Shown: positions 23,065 through 32,000 of the stretch, piece after piece
How the letters are laid out: the number at the start of each line of letters is the position of its first letter
How positions within the stretch are numbered: position 1 is the first letter of the stretch
NCBI RefSeq assembly: GCF_010389155.1
Contig: NC_057769.1
Location: forward strand, 13,826,735 to 13,890,734
Reading direction: 5' to 3'
DNA: 64,000 nt
From: Erigeron canadensis
Lineage: Eukaryota > Streptophyta > Magnoliopsida > Asterales > Asteraceae
Translations under genes and position numbers: made by a program
Notes under the pieces: generated by a model
Databases searched by the model: none
Told to the model about the DNA's origin: nothing
The model's input: the letters and a program-made list of their open reading frames with translations, nothing else

Positions 23065-23676
23065 TGATGATATACCCTATACGGAGCTCTAGCTCCGTAT
23101 CCGAAGCAGAATACGAAATCATCTTCGTAAGTAGGTAAAATTACTTATCTATATACCCAAAACGGAGCTCGACCTCTGTTCAATATGATTAATCCGGAGC
23201 CCAATGTAGCAAATACCCAGCTCCGAGAGAAGATATGCCAAGAAGACCGGATATAGATCTTTTCCATGATTATCCGATTAAATAATAATATTGAGCTCTG
23301 ATTAACTCAGACATGGCTTGGTAATAAGATTACCACAAATCTCCTCAAGAAGGAAATAAGATATTCTTTAAAGAGGAAGAGATTTACCCTCCTCTTCAAG
23401 ATATTTACCCTTTATATAAATAGAGGATGAGACATGTGGCACATTCATCATACACAATACGCAATAATCACAAAACCCTCACTCATCGCTTATTCGACCT
23501 CCGAATAAACCCTATGAAAACCCCATAAACCCTAAGTTGAACGAATCGGCTTAGGACCAATAGCAATAGGCGTAAAGTGGTCTTCAACCTTCTGACCGGA
23601 AGGGAATCACCGACAAAACACCACAAACACTACTCACACCTCCGGTTGACCCATAGTGCGATTACTTGATTAAACA
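23065..23676 (+). repeat. 3' LTR of the Tat-type element
   Basis: Direct repeat of 16724-17338, about 612 bp, differing by small indels (for example a shortened GAAGCAGAAGCAG near the start, and no C run before CCTCTTCAAG). Ends TTAAACA followed by CCTAC. Confidence 0.9.
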
Positions 23677-23804
23677 CCTACTACGTAGTTGGTCAATGTT
23701 TGGTTTTATTTGTGGTAGTTGAGTTTTGTAATGGATACTGATTCCATTTTTGTAAATATGTCTTCTTTTCACCAATAATATGTTTCCTCTTTAGCAACAT
23801 TCCT

Positions 23805-23995
23805 ATGATCTAAGTGACCAATAGATTAGTATGTGGTGGAGCTTAAGATTGAGAGGTTTTGGGTTCAAATCCTGATGTGAGCAAAATGCTCCCTGAAATA
23901 AATATAGGGGTTTTCTCATAATGAGTTTCCTCTATAACTAAAGTTGGGTATATGAAGAGGCATGTCGCTAAGCCCAAATTTATTGTTAAAAAAAA
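23805..23995 (+). mobile_element. Possible tRNA-derived SINE
   Basis: GGTTCAAATCC at 23862-23872 fits a pol III box B (GGTTCRANTCC). About 30 bases before it, TTAGTATGTGGTGGAGC could be a degenerate box A. The unit ends with a short A tract (TTGTTAAAAAAAAC). The body of about 190 bp is typical of plant SINEs. I see no clear target duplication. Confidence 0.45.
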
Positions 23996-24090
23996 CATAT
24001 CTAACTTCTAAATATCTAATAGATGATGAGAGATTCAGAGATACTATTAAAACTTAAAAGCATTCCAAAAAGTAAGTATATACTCCTTAA

Positions 24091-24298
24091 TAGACGGATG
24101 CCCGCGCGATGTAACGATGATGGTGGTAGCGACAAGCCGACGATAGTGTGGTGATGGCGGCAGTGTGACGACGGTGGCAGTGGTGGGGTGTGGTAGTCAA
24201 TGTAAACTAATTGATTTAAAAGAGGTTAATATCGTTATTTAAGGGTTGGGGGATCTATGTTGCAAGTTATTTCATTAAGAGTATTATAGGTTTATAGA
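24091..24298 (-). mobile_element. Helitron-like element, minus strand
   Basis: On the minus strand a TCTATAAACCTATAATACTC start follows an A (24298), and a GC-rich 3' end TACATCGCGCGGGCATCCG is followed by TCTATT rather than a clean CTRR. The interior near 24120-24190 is a GGTGGCAG/GACGATGG-type GC-rich patch. Termini resemble those of the Helitron at 10467 but the 3' end has drifted. Confidence 0.45.
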
Positions 24299-25095
24299 TA
24301 AAGATGTGCTCCCGTATTTTGAATATATATATATATATATATATAAAGAAGGTTCGGATGGTGCTAATAGTTATATATTTGTTAGCATGCTATCTTGTTG
24401 TGCCAGTGTGAGTGATTTGAACCAAGGGGAATAGGTTCATGGTTATATAAAATATACAGATAGATGTAGAGATTGATATAGATATATATTTGTATTGTAT
24501 GTGTTTGGATTTGAATATAGATATAGAGGTCGATATAGATTGATATTGATATACATTTTTACTGTATGTTTTTTGGATTGCCTAAAAAAACAAGGTTCGT
24601 GGGGAAATATCGGAAGACAGCGGCCGGATATGGACGAGGTGGTGGCTGGAACCCATCACACGATATTCATCAAGCTGTTCGAAGAAAAGTGTTTTCTTGA
24701 TGGCAATCTACTTTATTTGCTTTACTAGTATAATATACATGGATATGGATAGGTCTAAATGTTAATTAACTCTTCGAATTTGCGTTTTTAATTCGTGTTC
24801 CTGGGTTTGGGGTCAAGGGAATTAGGGTTTATGTGAATGATTTGGGATATAAATAAAAGTGAGAGAAACGTGTTCAGTGAGGTGGTAAATTACTGGAGTA
24901 CGCCTCACGTTGGTGTCACATGGGGGGTTTAAGGGAGAGAGTTAGCAGTCAAATAGTCAAAGGACCAAACCTGATCCTTATCCTCCTATAAAGGACTGTC
25001 CTTGAGGTTTTTGATTTTAAAGGACCAAAGGTGACTATTTAGATAAACCACAGGGACGATTTGTGTCATTAACTCTTAAATTTATGAATAAATAA
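24299..25095. other. Non-coding stretch
   Basis: (TA)n near 24325 and repeated GATATAGATATAG runs at 24470-24550. A frame around 24500-24728 (KLFEEKCFLDGN) has no family I can name. Nothing else is supported. Confidence 0.35.
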
Positions 25096-25331
25096 TAGGG
25101 TTATTTACTGAAATGGTACCTAGATTATCCACAATGTTACTGGTTTCATACCTAAAACTTTAAAATTACTCTCATCATACTCCAACTTATAAATTCTCCA
25201 CTCGAACGATACCTGAACTTGACGGGCGTCAGTTTGACCGTTAAGTTGGGGTATGACTACCGTAAATTTTAAACTATAGGTAGATAATCAATAATATGAT
25301 GCATAGTCCAGATACCATTTGTGTAATCAAC

Positions 25332-25332
<1 letters not shown>
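25096..25332. mobile_element. MITE, 237 bp, next to an (ATT)n tract
   Basis: Inverted ends: left GGTTATTTACTGAAATGGTA, right inverse TACCATTTGTGTAATCAACC, flanked by AATAATA and (ATT)n, compatible with a TTA/TAA target. A second copy in opposite orientation lies at 26546-27415. Confidence 0.7.

Positions 25333-25402
<70 letters not shown>
25333..25402. repeat. (ATT)n microsatellite, about 23 units
   Basis: Uninterrupted ATT repeats directly at the right end of the MITE at 25096. A matching (AAT)n tract abuts the second copy at 26496-26545. Confidence 0.95.
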
Positions 25403-25406
<4 letters not shown>

Positions 25407-25989
25407 AAAGAATACGTATTTTTATAAAAAAAATTATTGTAAATATTTAATTTCATGTAAAGCATTGATAAATGTGCTTGAAGTCTTGAATAGATACCAC
25501 CACATGGAATTGATTAAATCCGATTAAAGCTAATTCAAACTTTACATGGTAGTTGTACATGTACTAATGCAATACAAGAAATTAAGATATTCTTTCCGGT
25601 TTACCCCTTTAAAAAAGAAAATTGATAATAAAAAAAATAAAAATTGTATAAAAATAAAAACTTTGTACTAAAAATGATCTTTTCTAAAATAAAACTTTAT
25701 TTTATACAAAAATAAATTTTATAAATAATCGTATGTTTTTTTATAAAACTCGAATTTATTGCTAAAAATAAATAAATATGAAAATACACAATTAAAATCA
25801 TCATGGATCTATAATTTGATATATTAATAGTTTTTAATAAAATAAATTTCATATAAAATTAAAGAATTCTTTTATAAAATAAAAGTACATATTTACAAAA
25901 TATATCAACAAACTTTTTAAAATTATTTATTCCTAAATAATTTAAAGTCAATGAGGGAATAATTCAAACCAAAAGAAGACAAGAGATCA
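25403..25989. other. Very AT-rich stretch
   Basis: Dominated by TAAAAATAAA and TTATAAAA words; no gene or RNA seen. Confidence 0.4.
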
Positions 25990-26470
25990 CCTGGTGGTGC
26001 TTTCAACTAGATATCACCTTGTATGGCAAAGGTACAGTTGGGACCAAAAGAAGGGTTTTCTCTTTTATACCCGATTTAGTAAGAAAACAAAGGCTCCTGC
26101 ATGCAAGTACTTCGAGCCAATAAGATGTCGACAACCACCATCAGTTTCTATCAAAGGAAGGCTGTGTTGCCCTAATTCTTCCACTAAAAGGCAACACATC
26201 CGCAACACAATACTACGTGTTTGTCACCACAAGTGTGTGTCACTTTCTTTCTCTTGTAATTGTTTAAGTTTTTACTTGGTCTAGACTTAGCAGTTATTTA
26301 GTTCATTTGTATTCTTGTAAGTCAAGTTGTAATATCGATCATGTATTCATCGTTTAATCAATGATACATATGATTAGACTTGCTTAGATCTTTTGCATTT
26401 GAACTTGTTCTTGTTCTTGTTCTTGTCCTTTACTTTCTATTCTTTACTTTCTTGTCTAGATTAAATAAAC
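25990..26470 (+). other. Transcribed-looking remnant, possibly LTR-derived
   Basis: Composition changes to mixed bases. GGCAACACATCCGCAACAC, TTGTAAGTCAAGTTGTAATA and AATCAATGATACAT resemble the R/U5 or 3' end of a plant LTR or transcript. A GTTCTT hexamer repeats about four times at 26402-26430. No second LTR, primer site or coding motif is found. An open frame of 96 codons at 25994-26284 shows no recognisable protein. Confidence 0.3.
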
Positions 26471-26495
26471 ATAAGTGTGCAAATCGTGGACTGTC

Positions 26496-26496
26496 A

Positions 26497-26545
<49 letters not shown>
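26496..26545. repeat. (AAT)n microsatellite, about 16 units
   Basis: Perfect AAT repeats directly joined to the MITE end GGTTAATTACATAAATGG at 26546. Confidence 0.95.
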
Positions 26546-27415
26546 GTTAATTACATAAATGGTACCTGGACTATGCACCATATTACTGATTACCTACCTA
26601 TAGTTTAAAATTTACGGTAGTCATATCCCAAATTAACGGTTGTTTGATCAAATAATCGCCCTATGACTCAACCGGGGGTGTGAGCTGGGTTGTGGGTGTT
26701 GAACGGCGATTCCCTTACGGTCAAAGGGTCCGAGAGACCGCTTTACGCCAGATGGTTTGATAGCTAAGTCGATTCGTTCGACTTAGGATTTACTCGGAGG
26801 ATGAATAAACCGTATGTTAGAATTTTGGAATTATGTAAAAGACGTATTCGGAAGTCGAATAAGTTGTTAGGGTTTATAAGTCGATTTGTGCTCGACTTAA
26901 GGGTTTAAGGATGATTAGAATGAATATGCGGTGAGGTTCCTCCTCTATTTATATAGAGGGTGGATAACTTGGAGATGAGGGTAAGAGAATTAGGGTAAAT
27001 CTCTTCCTCCTTTGTATATATCTTGTTTCCTTCTTGAGGAGATTTGTGGTAATCTTGTTACCTAATTATGTCCGAGTATATCGGAGCTTTAGTATATATC
27101 TTTAGTAAGATTAATTTCGGAATAGATTATATCCGTCCTTTATTGTATATCTCCTCGGAGCTCGGTATTTATTACCTTCGGAGCTCCGGGATGATCATAT
27201 TAATCGGAGGTTAGGCTCCGTTATGGGTTTACTTGTACGAAGATAACTTCGTATTCTGCTTCTGCTTCGGGTACGGAGCTAGAGCTCCGTATGGGTATAT
27301 CATCAATGGCCAAACTGACGCCCGTCAGGTTCAGGTATCGTCCGAGTGGAGAATTGATAAGTTAGGGTATGATGAGAGTAATTTTAAAGTTTTAGGTAAT
27401 ATGATCATTTCATAG
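26546..27415. mobile_element. Second, inverted MITE copy interrupted by a solo LTR
   Basis: 26546-26640 and 27306-27415 together match the MITE at 25096-25332 in inverse orientation (TACCTGGACTATGCACCATA, TTTACGGTAGTCATATCCCA, then CAAACTGACGCCCGTCAG, GGAGAATTGATAAG). The match breaks at TTAACGGT and resumes at GGCCAAACTG exactly around the solo LTR. The distal terminus is decayed. Confidence 0.75.
26641..27305 (-). mobile_element. Solo LTR of the Tat-type family, minus strand
   Basis: Starts TGTTTGATCAAATAATCG and ends GGGTATATCATCA, the exact inverse of the LTR ends at 16724 and 23065, with the same inner landmarks (ACGGAGCTAGAGCTCCGT near 27272-27289 on the plus strand). Flanks are ACGGT (26636-26640) and ATGGC (27306-27310), a target duplication with two transitions, judged against the uninterrupted MITE at 25096, which reads ACGGT there on the minus strand. 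Confidence 0.85.
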
Positions 27416-27997
27416 TACTAATTATTATTATTACATATATATATATATATATTTGGCCCATGGAGCTAAGAGATAATATTATGGATTTGCTTTCATCTTC
27501 ACCCTTCAAATTAAATCAACATTTAATCTCAAGCATTGAAAATAAAAGACACAATTTAGGAAGGAAGGTGTTATATTAAAAGTTTAAAACATGTATTTAA
27601 TAAGAATGAGAATAAAACATGTATTAACTATTGATGAGAATTAAAAAACAAGAATGAGGCTAATATTTCAATTAAACGTTGTTGATTTATAAAGTTGAAG
27701 TTCAGATTATATTTGAATATGCTATATATAATTTCATGCCATAATATGTAAAAGCATCGCTCTATATATGAAATGTTCATTGTGTAAGTACATAATTTTG
27801 AACAAATAGAAGTTTTTATTGAGGCTTATAATGTATTATATGTTTTTTTAACAAATTAACAAATAGTTTTTATATTACAAATAGGAAAGCAAAAATATAT
27901 GTGATACATACATTAGGAAATGAAATTTCTGTTCATTAACATGACAATTAAAATAGTTTCACCATTTTGATTGGATTATTCTTTTATATTATAAAAA
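27416..27997. other. AT-rich stretch, nothing seen
   Basis: Contains a (TA)n tract at about 27436-27451. No gene recognised. Confidence 0.4.
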
Positions 27998-28154
27998 CTA
28001 GCTAATTAACCTGGGTTTAACCCGGGCATATCAATCAAAGTTCTATAAAAACACATTTTCACCACCGAAGTTGCGATAGTTTAAGAATACTCGTATCCTC
28101 AAAAGTCAAAACAGTACATCTTATAAGTTATAATTAGTTTATTAACTTACATAA
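27998..28154 (-). mobile_element. Helitron 3' end on the minus strand, cut by the Sirevirus
   Basis: On the minus strand CCCGGGTTAAACCCAGG (hairpin), then TTAATTAGCTAG and a T, is a textbook Helitron 3' terminus (GC-rich hairpin about 10 bases before CTRR, insertion 5' of T). The rest of the element would run to the right, so the Sirevirus at 28155 probably landed inside it. The 5' end is not identified. Confidence 0.6.
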
Positions 28155-28798
28155 TGTGAGTCCCTCGATAGCTATAGATCTCTCTCTCGATCGTCTATGA
28201 TTATGTCGTGAGTGCGGAATCCTCACTAGATAACTAGTTTGATTAGTAAATTGGTATATCGCTAATTATCAAATAAATAATCAGCCGTATTGTCCTATCT
28301 TCGTTTCTATAAGCTATAGAACGAACTTAGGTCTCTGGAGTACTTGTATGTCGAACGTCTATGTATATCAAGGTATTCGTTCGTATATATATGTTCCAGG
28401 TCGAACTGGGCTTGCTGGGCTTTGTTCTTACGAACTTAGCTGCCAGCCCATCTAACGAAGTTAATCTTCGTTTGTACCAAATGAAGTTTATCTTCGTTTG
28501 CCTCTAACGAAGATATACTTTATCTTCGTTAGATGTAATACTTGGTTATATTCCTAAGTGTTCATCTTAAGGAATCCTAACACATATTATGTTTGTACTT
28601 GTATATCACACAACAAACATCATACATAACACATATATATATATATACAACTCCAAAACATGTAATCGATCATTACCAAAACATAAAGTCCATAATCTAT
28701 CAATTACATATATAGATACGACATAAATTAACATAATGTCTCAATCTAAACAACATATTAAATCTAAGTTGCTGTTGTCACATCAACGTGCATCAACA
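28155..28798 (-). repeat. 3' LTR (LTR-A) of the Sirevirus
   Basis: On the minus strand it starts TGTTGATGCACG and ends GGACTCACA (TG...CA), 644 bp. It carries about six AACGAAG/CTTCGTT motifs clustered at 28455-28535. It differs at several sites from LTR-B and LTR-C, which agree with each other (for example CACTAGATAAC here, CACGAGATAAC there). Confidence 0.9.
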
Positions 28799-28810
28799 AC
28801 TCCCCCTTGA
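28799..28810 (-). promoter_or_regulatory. Polypurine tract of the Sirevirus
   Basis: On the minus strand TCAAGGGGGAGT abuts the 3' LTR start TGTTGATG, the place of the plus-strand primer. Confidence 0.8.
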
Positions 28811-28847
28811 CAGCAGCACCTTCGATTTCTTAGTCTTCAAAATCTGA

Positions 28848-29486
28848 TCATTCATCAAACAACAATCTTTTGCTATTTGCATGAATATCTTCATGTAAGC
28901 AGAGCTGAAGTATCTTACGATATCTACTTTCTTCATGCTTCCAAAATGGCAAAAACGAGCACTCCGTATCGTATAACTTCCTCAGATCATTTCTTGAGAA
29001 GTTCACCAGCTGCATCGGATCATAAACTCTTCTCAACAAAATCTGCTTCTTTGAATCTGCATACATTTTGGCTTCACCAGAATTTCGATCAATTTCCCAA
29101 TTATCCATTTTGTCCAAGACATCTTGTGCCCATTTCTTGGCAGGAACCTTGATCATGCATTTAATATCATGTTGAACAAACTCAACTGTTTTATCTGGTT
29201 TAACTACTCTTTTCTTCGATCTTGGCTCGATCTTAAACTGTGGTTTATCAGAATCTTTCATGTTCTTCCTTATCCAAAAATCTTTTCTAAGATTCTTACC
29301 AACCACATCAGCTAAGCCATCATCGCTTGGATTGATAATCCAGTTATTTCCAAGCTCATGTAAATCTTCTTCACACAAACTTCTGAAATGTCTCTCACAC
29401 CATGCTAAGTACTGACAACCCTCTGGTCTTTTAAGCACAAACAACTTCAATTCATCATCATAAAACCAACTCCAGATGATTGTCTT
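28848..29486 (-). pseudogene. Sirevirus ORF3, C-terminal segment
   Basis: A continuous minus-strand frame of about 210 residues. Landmarks: WSWFYDDELKLFVLKR, YLAWCERHFRSL, NPSDDGLADVVGKNL, VPAKKWAQDVLDKMDNWEID, YDPMQLVNFSRNDLRKLYD, then KHEESRYRKILQLC and the end at 28848. It sits between pol and the 3' LTR, where some Sireviruses carry an envelope-like ORF, but I see no signal peptide or membrane segment and no named domain. It is separated from the N-terminal segment by an inverted piece (29487-30130), so this copy of ORF3 is not readable as one protein. Confidence 0.6.
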
Positions 29487-29518
29487 GTACTTAGCATGGT
29501 GTGAGAGACATTTCAGAA
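29381..29518. repeat. 32-bp inverted repeat with 74-base spacer
   Basis: 29381-29412 and 29487-29518 are perfect inverse copies (GTACTTAGCATGGTG at one side, ending in ACATTTCAGAA). They encode YLAWCERHFR on opposite strands. The right arm also marks the left border of the inverted ORF3 piece. Confidence 0.9.
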
Positions 29519-30130
29519 TGTATAATTGTTTGTGTGTAATAAGTTATGACATTTTATGTAATGAAAATGTAATTTATCTTATTTTAATACAAGTACATTT
29601 CATCTTTATTATAATTATTATGTTTATTCTTTTATTCTGGTGTTCATTTTGTGTAAATTTAAATAGATGATCCAGATTATACAGATTTATTCTTTGATGG
29701 TGATGAGCTCGAGGAAGGCGAATTTGTCCCTGAACCAAATCTAGATATATTCAAGAAGCCTTATGGGTTTGATGAAGTGTGGGACTCAATTCCTGAAGAT
29801 CCGTTGATTGAAGAAAATAGAGTGTTGGATCAGCAGAGATCAGATGTTAGAGAAAGAATGCTTCAAGTCCCATTCAGCAGCCTAACTCAAATTCTACATT
29901 TTGTTGTGTATGCTAAGAATGGTGATGTGTCGATTCCATCTGAATATGAGATTAATGTGACAAGATCATTCAATTCAAATGATTTTCCAGTTCCTCTCAG
30001 AGATGATGATTCATTACATATTGTTGATCGACGTGTTCCCGAGAAAAGAGTAAATGATTGGATAGTACATAGGGAAACGTGGAAACCGATTTTGTATTGG
30101 ACTCATATCTCAGATAAAGATGCTGCAAAG
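29487..30130 (+). pseudogene. Inverted middle segment of Sirevirus ORF3
   Basis: The plus strand, not the minus strand, carries the reading here: from 29666 DDPDYTDLFFDGDELEEGEF, then KPYGFDEVWDSIPEDP, QILHFVVYAKNGDVSIPSEY, WKPILYWTHISDKDAAKYKT, running to about 30130. Its end (AAKYKTII) continues naturally into the minus-strand segment that starts WSWFYDDEL at about 29475, and its start fits the acidic end of the N-terminal segment. Flanking 18-bp inverted repeats CAGATGATTGTCTTGTAC (29473-29490) and its inverse (30130-30147) mark the borders. A 146-base AT-rich stretch 29520-29665 (GT...TTTAAATAG) has intron-like ends just before the coding part. Confidence 0.65.
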
Positions 30131-31137
30131 TACAAGACAATCATCTGTGTCTGTCGCAGTTGTAGCAGCAGAACCGTCGGAACTAGCAACATCATCTCCA
30201 TCATTTCCAACATCCAAACCAGCAGACTCATCCCCGGAGTCATCAGCAGAACCATCAACAGAATCATCCGAACTTTCAGAATCACCAGACTCAGAATAGT
30301 CATCAACATCATCCACAAACATATCATTCTCAAGACGAGATCGATAGTTTGGATTGATCAGGTGACCAAAAAGTGGTGGATCATGGAGACCAGCCACATT
30401 ACCCGTATTTGCCTCTAGATCAGCAAAAAGACGCGAAGGCCAAGCATGAAGAACGTAGCGAGGACCTTGGTCATATTCTAAGTCGGGACAAAAATGTCTA
30501 ACTATAGCCATCACAATTCGAGGATACAGAAGAAATCGCTTTCTCCCCCTAGCATTAATCTGATCAACAAACTCTTGATAAAAATATCGGGAGAAAGGAT
30601 AAGGGCGATTATATACCAAAGCAACCATCTGCGACGCAATCTGTGCAGATAGTTGATCAAAGCCAGCCTTGCGATTGCTCAAACAGACAAGCAATGCATA
30701 CGCCAGATACCTCCATCTGCCCTGAAAACCACTCTTGTCAAAAGGAAGTTTGACCTGTCCAACAAACCCCATTCTCTGAAAGCAGCGAAGAAGGAGTTCG
30801 AACTCGTAAGTCATTTCAACATCGTCCTCTTCTTCTACGTCTGGTTCTGCTCCTAGATGCAAAATAGTGCGGAGCGACTCAGCATTAAAATCAAATGTTG
30901 TGCCTTCAACAGTTGCTCGTACAAAACTTTGGCCATCAACCATAACTTCATGAGCAGTAGACCAGAAAGAATCAATATACAGCTTAATCAGTCTCGGCGA
31001 ATCACAAAAGCAAAGGATAATCGTGAGCGAGCAATGTAGTTGAACATTTCATGAAAATGTTCACAATTATGCTGATCTGGATCTAGGTTCAGTGCAAGAT
31101 TGTGCTTTTTCACAAATTGACGTGGAGCGAGAGCCAT
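30131..31137 (-). pseudogene. Sirevirus ORF3, N-terminal segment
   Basis: Starts at the ATG at 31135-31137 (MALAPRQFVKKHNLALNLDP), preceded by TTTTGCAG, which resembles a splice acceptor. A one-base frame change at about 31005 separates IARSRLSFAF from the next part; the second assembled copy is frameshifted at different places around here, so the break may be a sequencing error. The frame then reads IDSFWSTAHEVMVDGQSF, FDFNAESLRTILHLG, CFQRMGFVGQVKLPFDK, FSRYFYQEFVDQINARGR and a strongly acidic S/D/E-rich tail (30135-30320). It is homologous to the fragment at 1-430. The product's function is unknown. Confidence 0.65.
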
Positions 31138-32000
31138 TTCTGCAAAACCAACCAAAATATCGAAACAACTATAAATAATCACGATAAATGAATTGCCAAG
31201 TTGAAAAACCCTAATATGAAAAACCCTAGTCCAGAATTTCGCAAAACAAGTCTGAACGAAGATAACCAATAAATTCGTTAAGTGGATAGAACGAAGATAG
31301 AAGCTAAATTCGTAAGCAATAACTAAACGAAAATAGATCTTAAGTTCGTAAGAATTAAATCTAAATTTACACCTAACGAATTTTAAGTTCGTAAAGACTA
31401 AACTGTACATGCAAGTTCGTAAGTTACAAAACTTATCTTCTAAGTTCGTAACCTATAAACGAAGTCTAAGTTCGTTTGAATAAACCTAAGGGTGTTAAGC
31501 TAAATTCGTTCCTCATCAACTTGGGTCTAAGTTCGTAAGGCATAAAAGTAACTTCATGTCTACCCAAGGTAAATTCGTTCAATTCAAAATCTAAGTCCAT
31601 GTGCACACATCTAAATTCGTTTTGAACTAAAGTCTAAATTCGTTCACACAAGTCTAAATTCGTTTGATCAAACCAGATGAAAAATCACAAGAATTTTATA
31701 AACATAATCAACACAAATCAAATCGAAGATACATGGAAACCTAAATCATATTCGTGAATGAAAAGAACATTAAAAACTTACTTAGATCTCAGTTTTGGAC
31801 AATGAATCAAGAAAACGAATTAAAGTGAGAAAAAAGAAAAAAAGTTTGTGTTTTAGGGTTTTTGCTCGAAAATAAGAGTATTTTTCGTTTGATAACGAAA
31901 TAACGAAGAAAAACCCCTTTATATATGAAACTAACAATGGGCCAACTATGGATCGGGCATAACTTCACAAACGAAGTTAGCCAAACGAAGATAAACTCGT
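31138..32000. repeat. TTCGTAAG / AACGAAGAT motif-rich spacer upstream of ORF3
   Basis: More than 20 copies of TTCGTT, TTCGTAAG, ACGAAGAT or close forms in about 750 bases (for example CTAAATTCGTT, AAGTTCGTAAG). The same core is found in the LTR and, as a 35-bp tandem array, in the 5' leader of the same element. No coding potential. Confidence 0.75.

Larger units (their letters stand above)
16724..23676 (+). mobile_element. Ty3/gypsy Tat-type element lacking reverse transcriptase and integrase
   Basis: Two LTRs of about 613 bp in direct orientation, a TGGCGCC-type primer site, gag and protease remnants on the plus strand, an antisense intron-bearing gene before the 3' LTR, and a polypurine tract. 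The flanking 5 bases are GCTAC (left) and CCTAC (right), a target duplication with one mismatch. Between the protease (ends about 20024) and the antisense gene (ends about 20707) there are only some 680 bases, and neither an RT motif nor a DDE integrase motif is visible in any frame. The element is thus non-autonomous by internal loss of pol. A Tat-lineage assignment rests on the gag style and on the antisense ORF, which Tat elements such as Grande and Retand are known to carry. Confidence 0.85.

Noticed and set aside
23862..23872. A functional tRNA gene
   Set aside because: Only box B is good; no cloverleaf with anticodon stem forms, so a SINE is more likely.
24495..24728. 77-codon frame ending KLFEEKCFLDGNLLYLLY
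   Set aside because: Starts in GATATAGATATAG simple repeats; the last part may be a decayed coding scrap but no family could be named.
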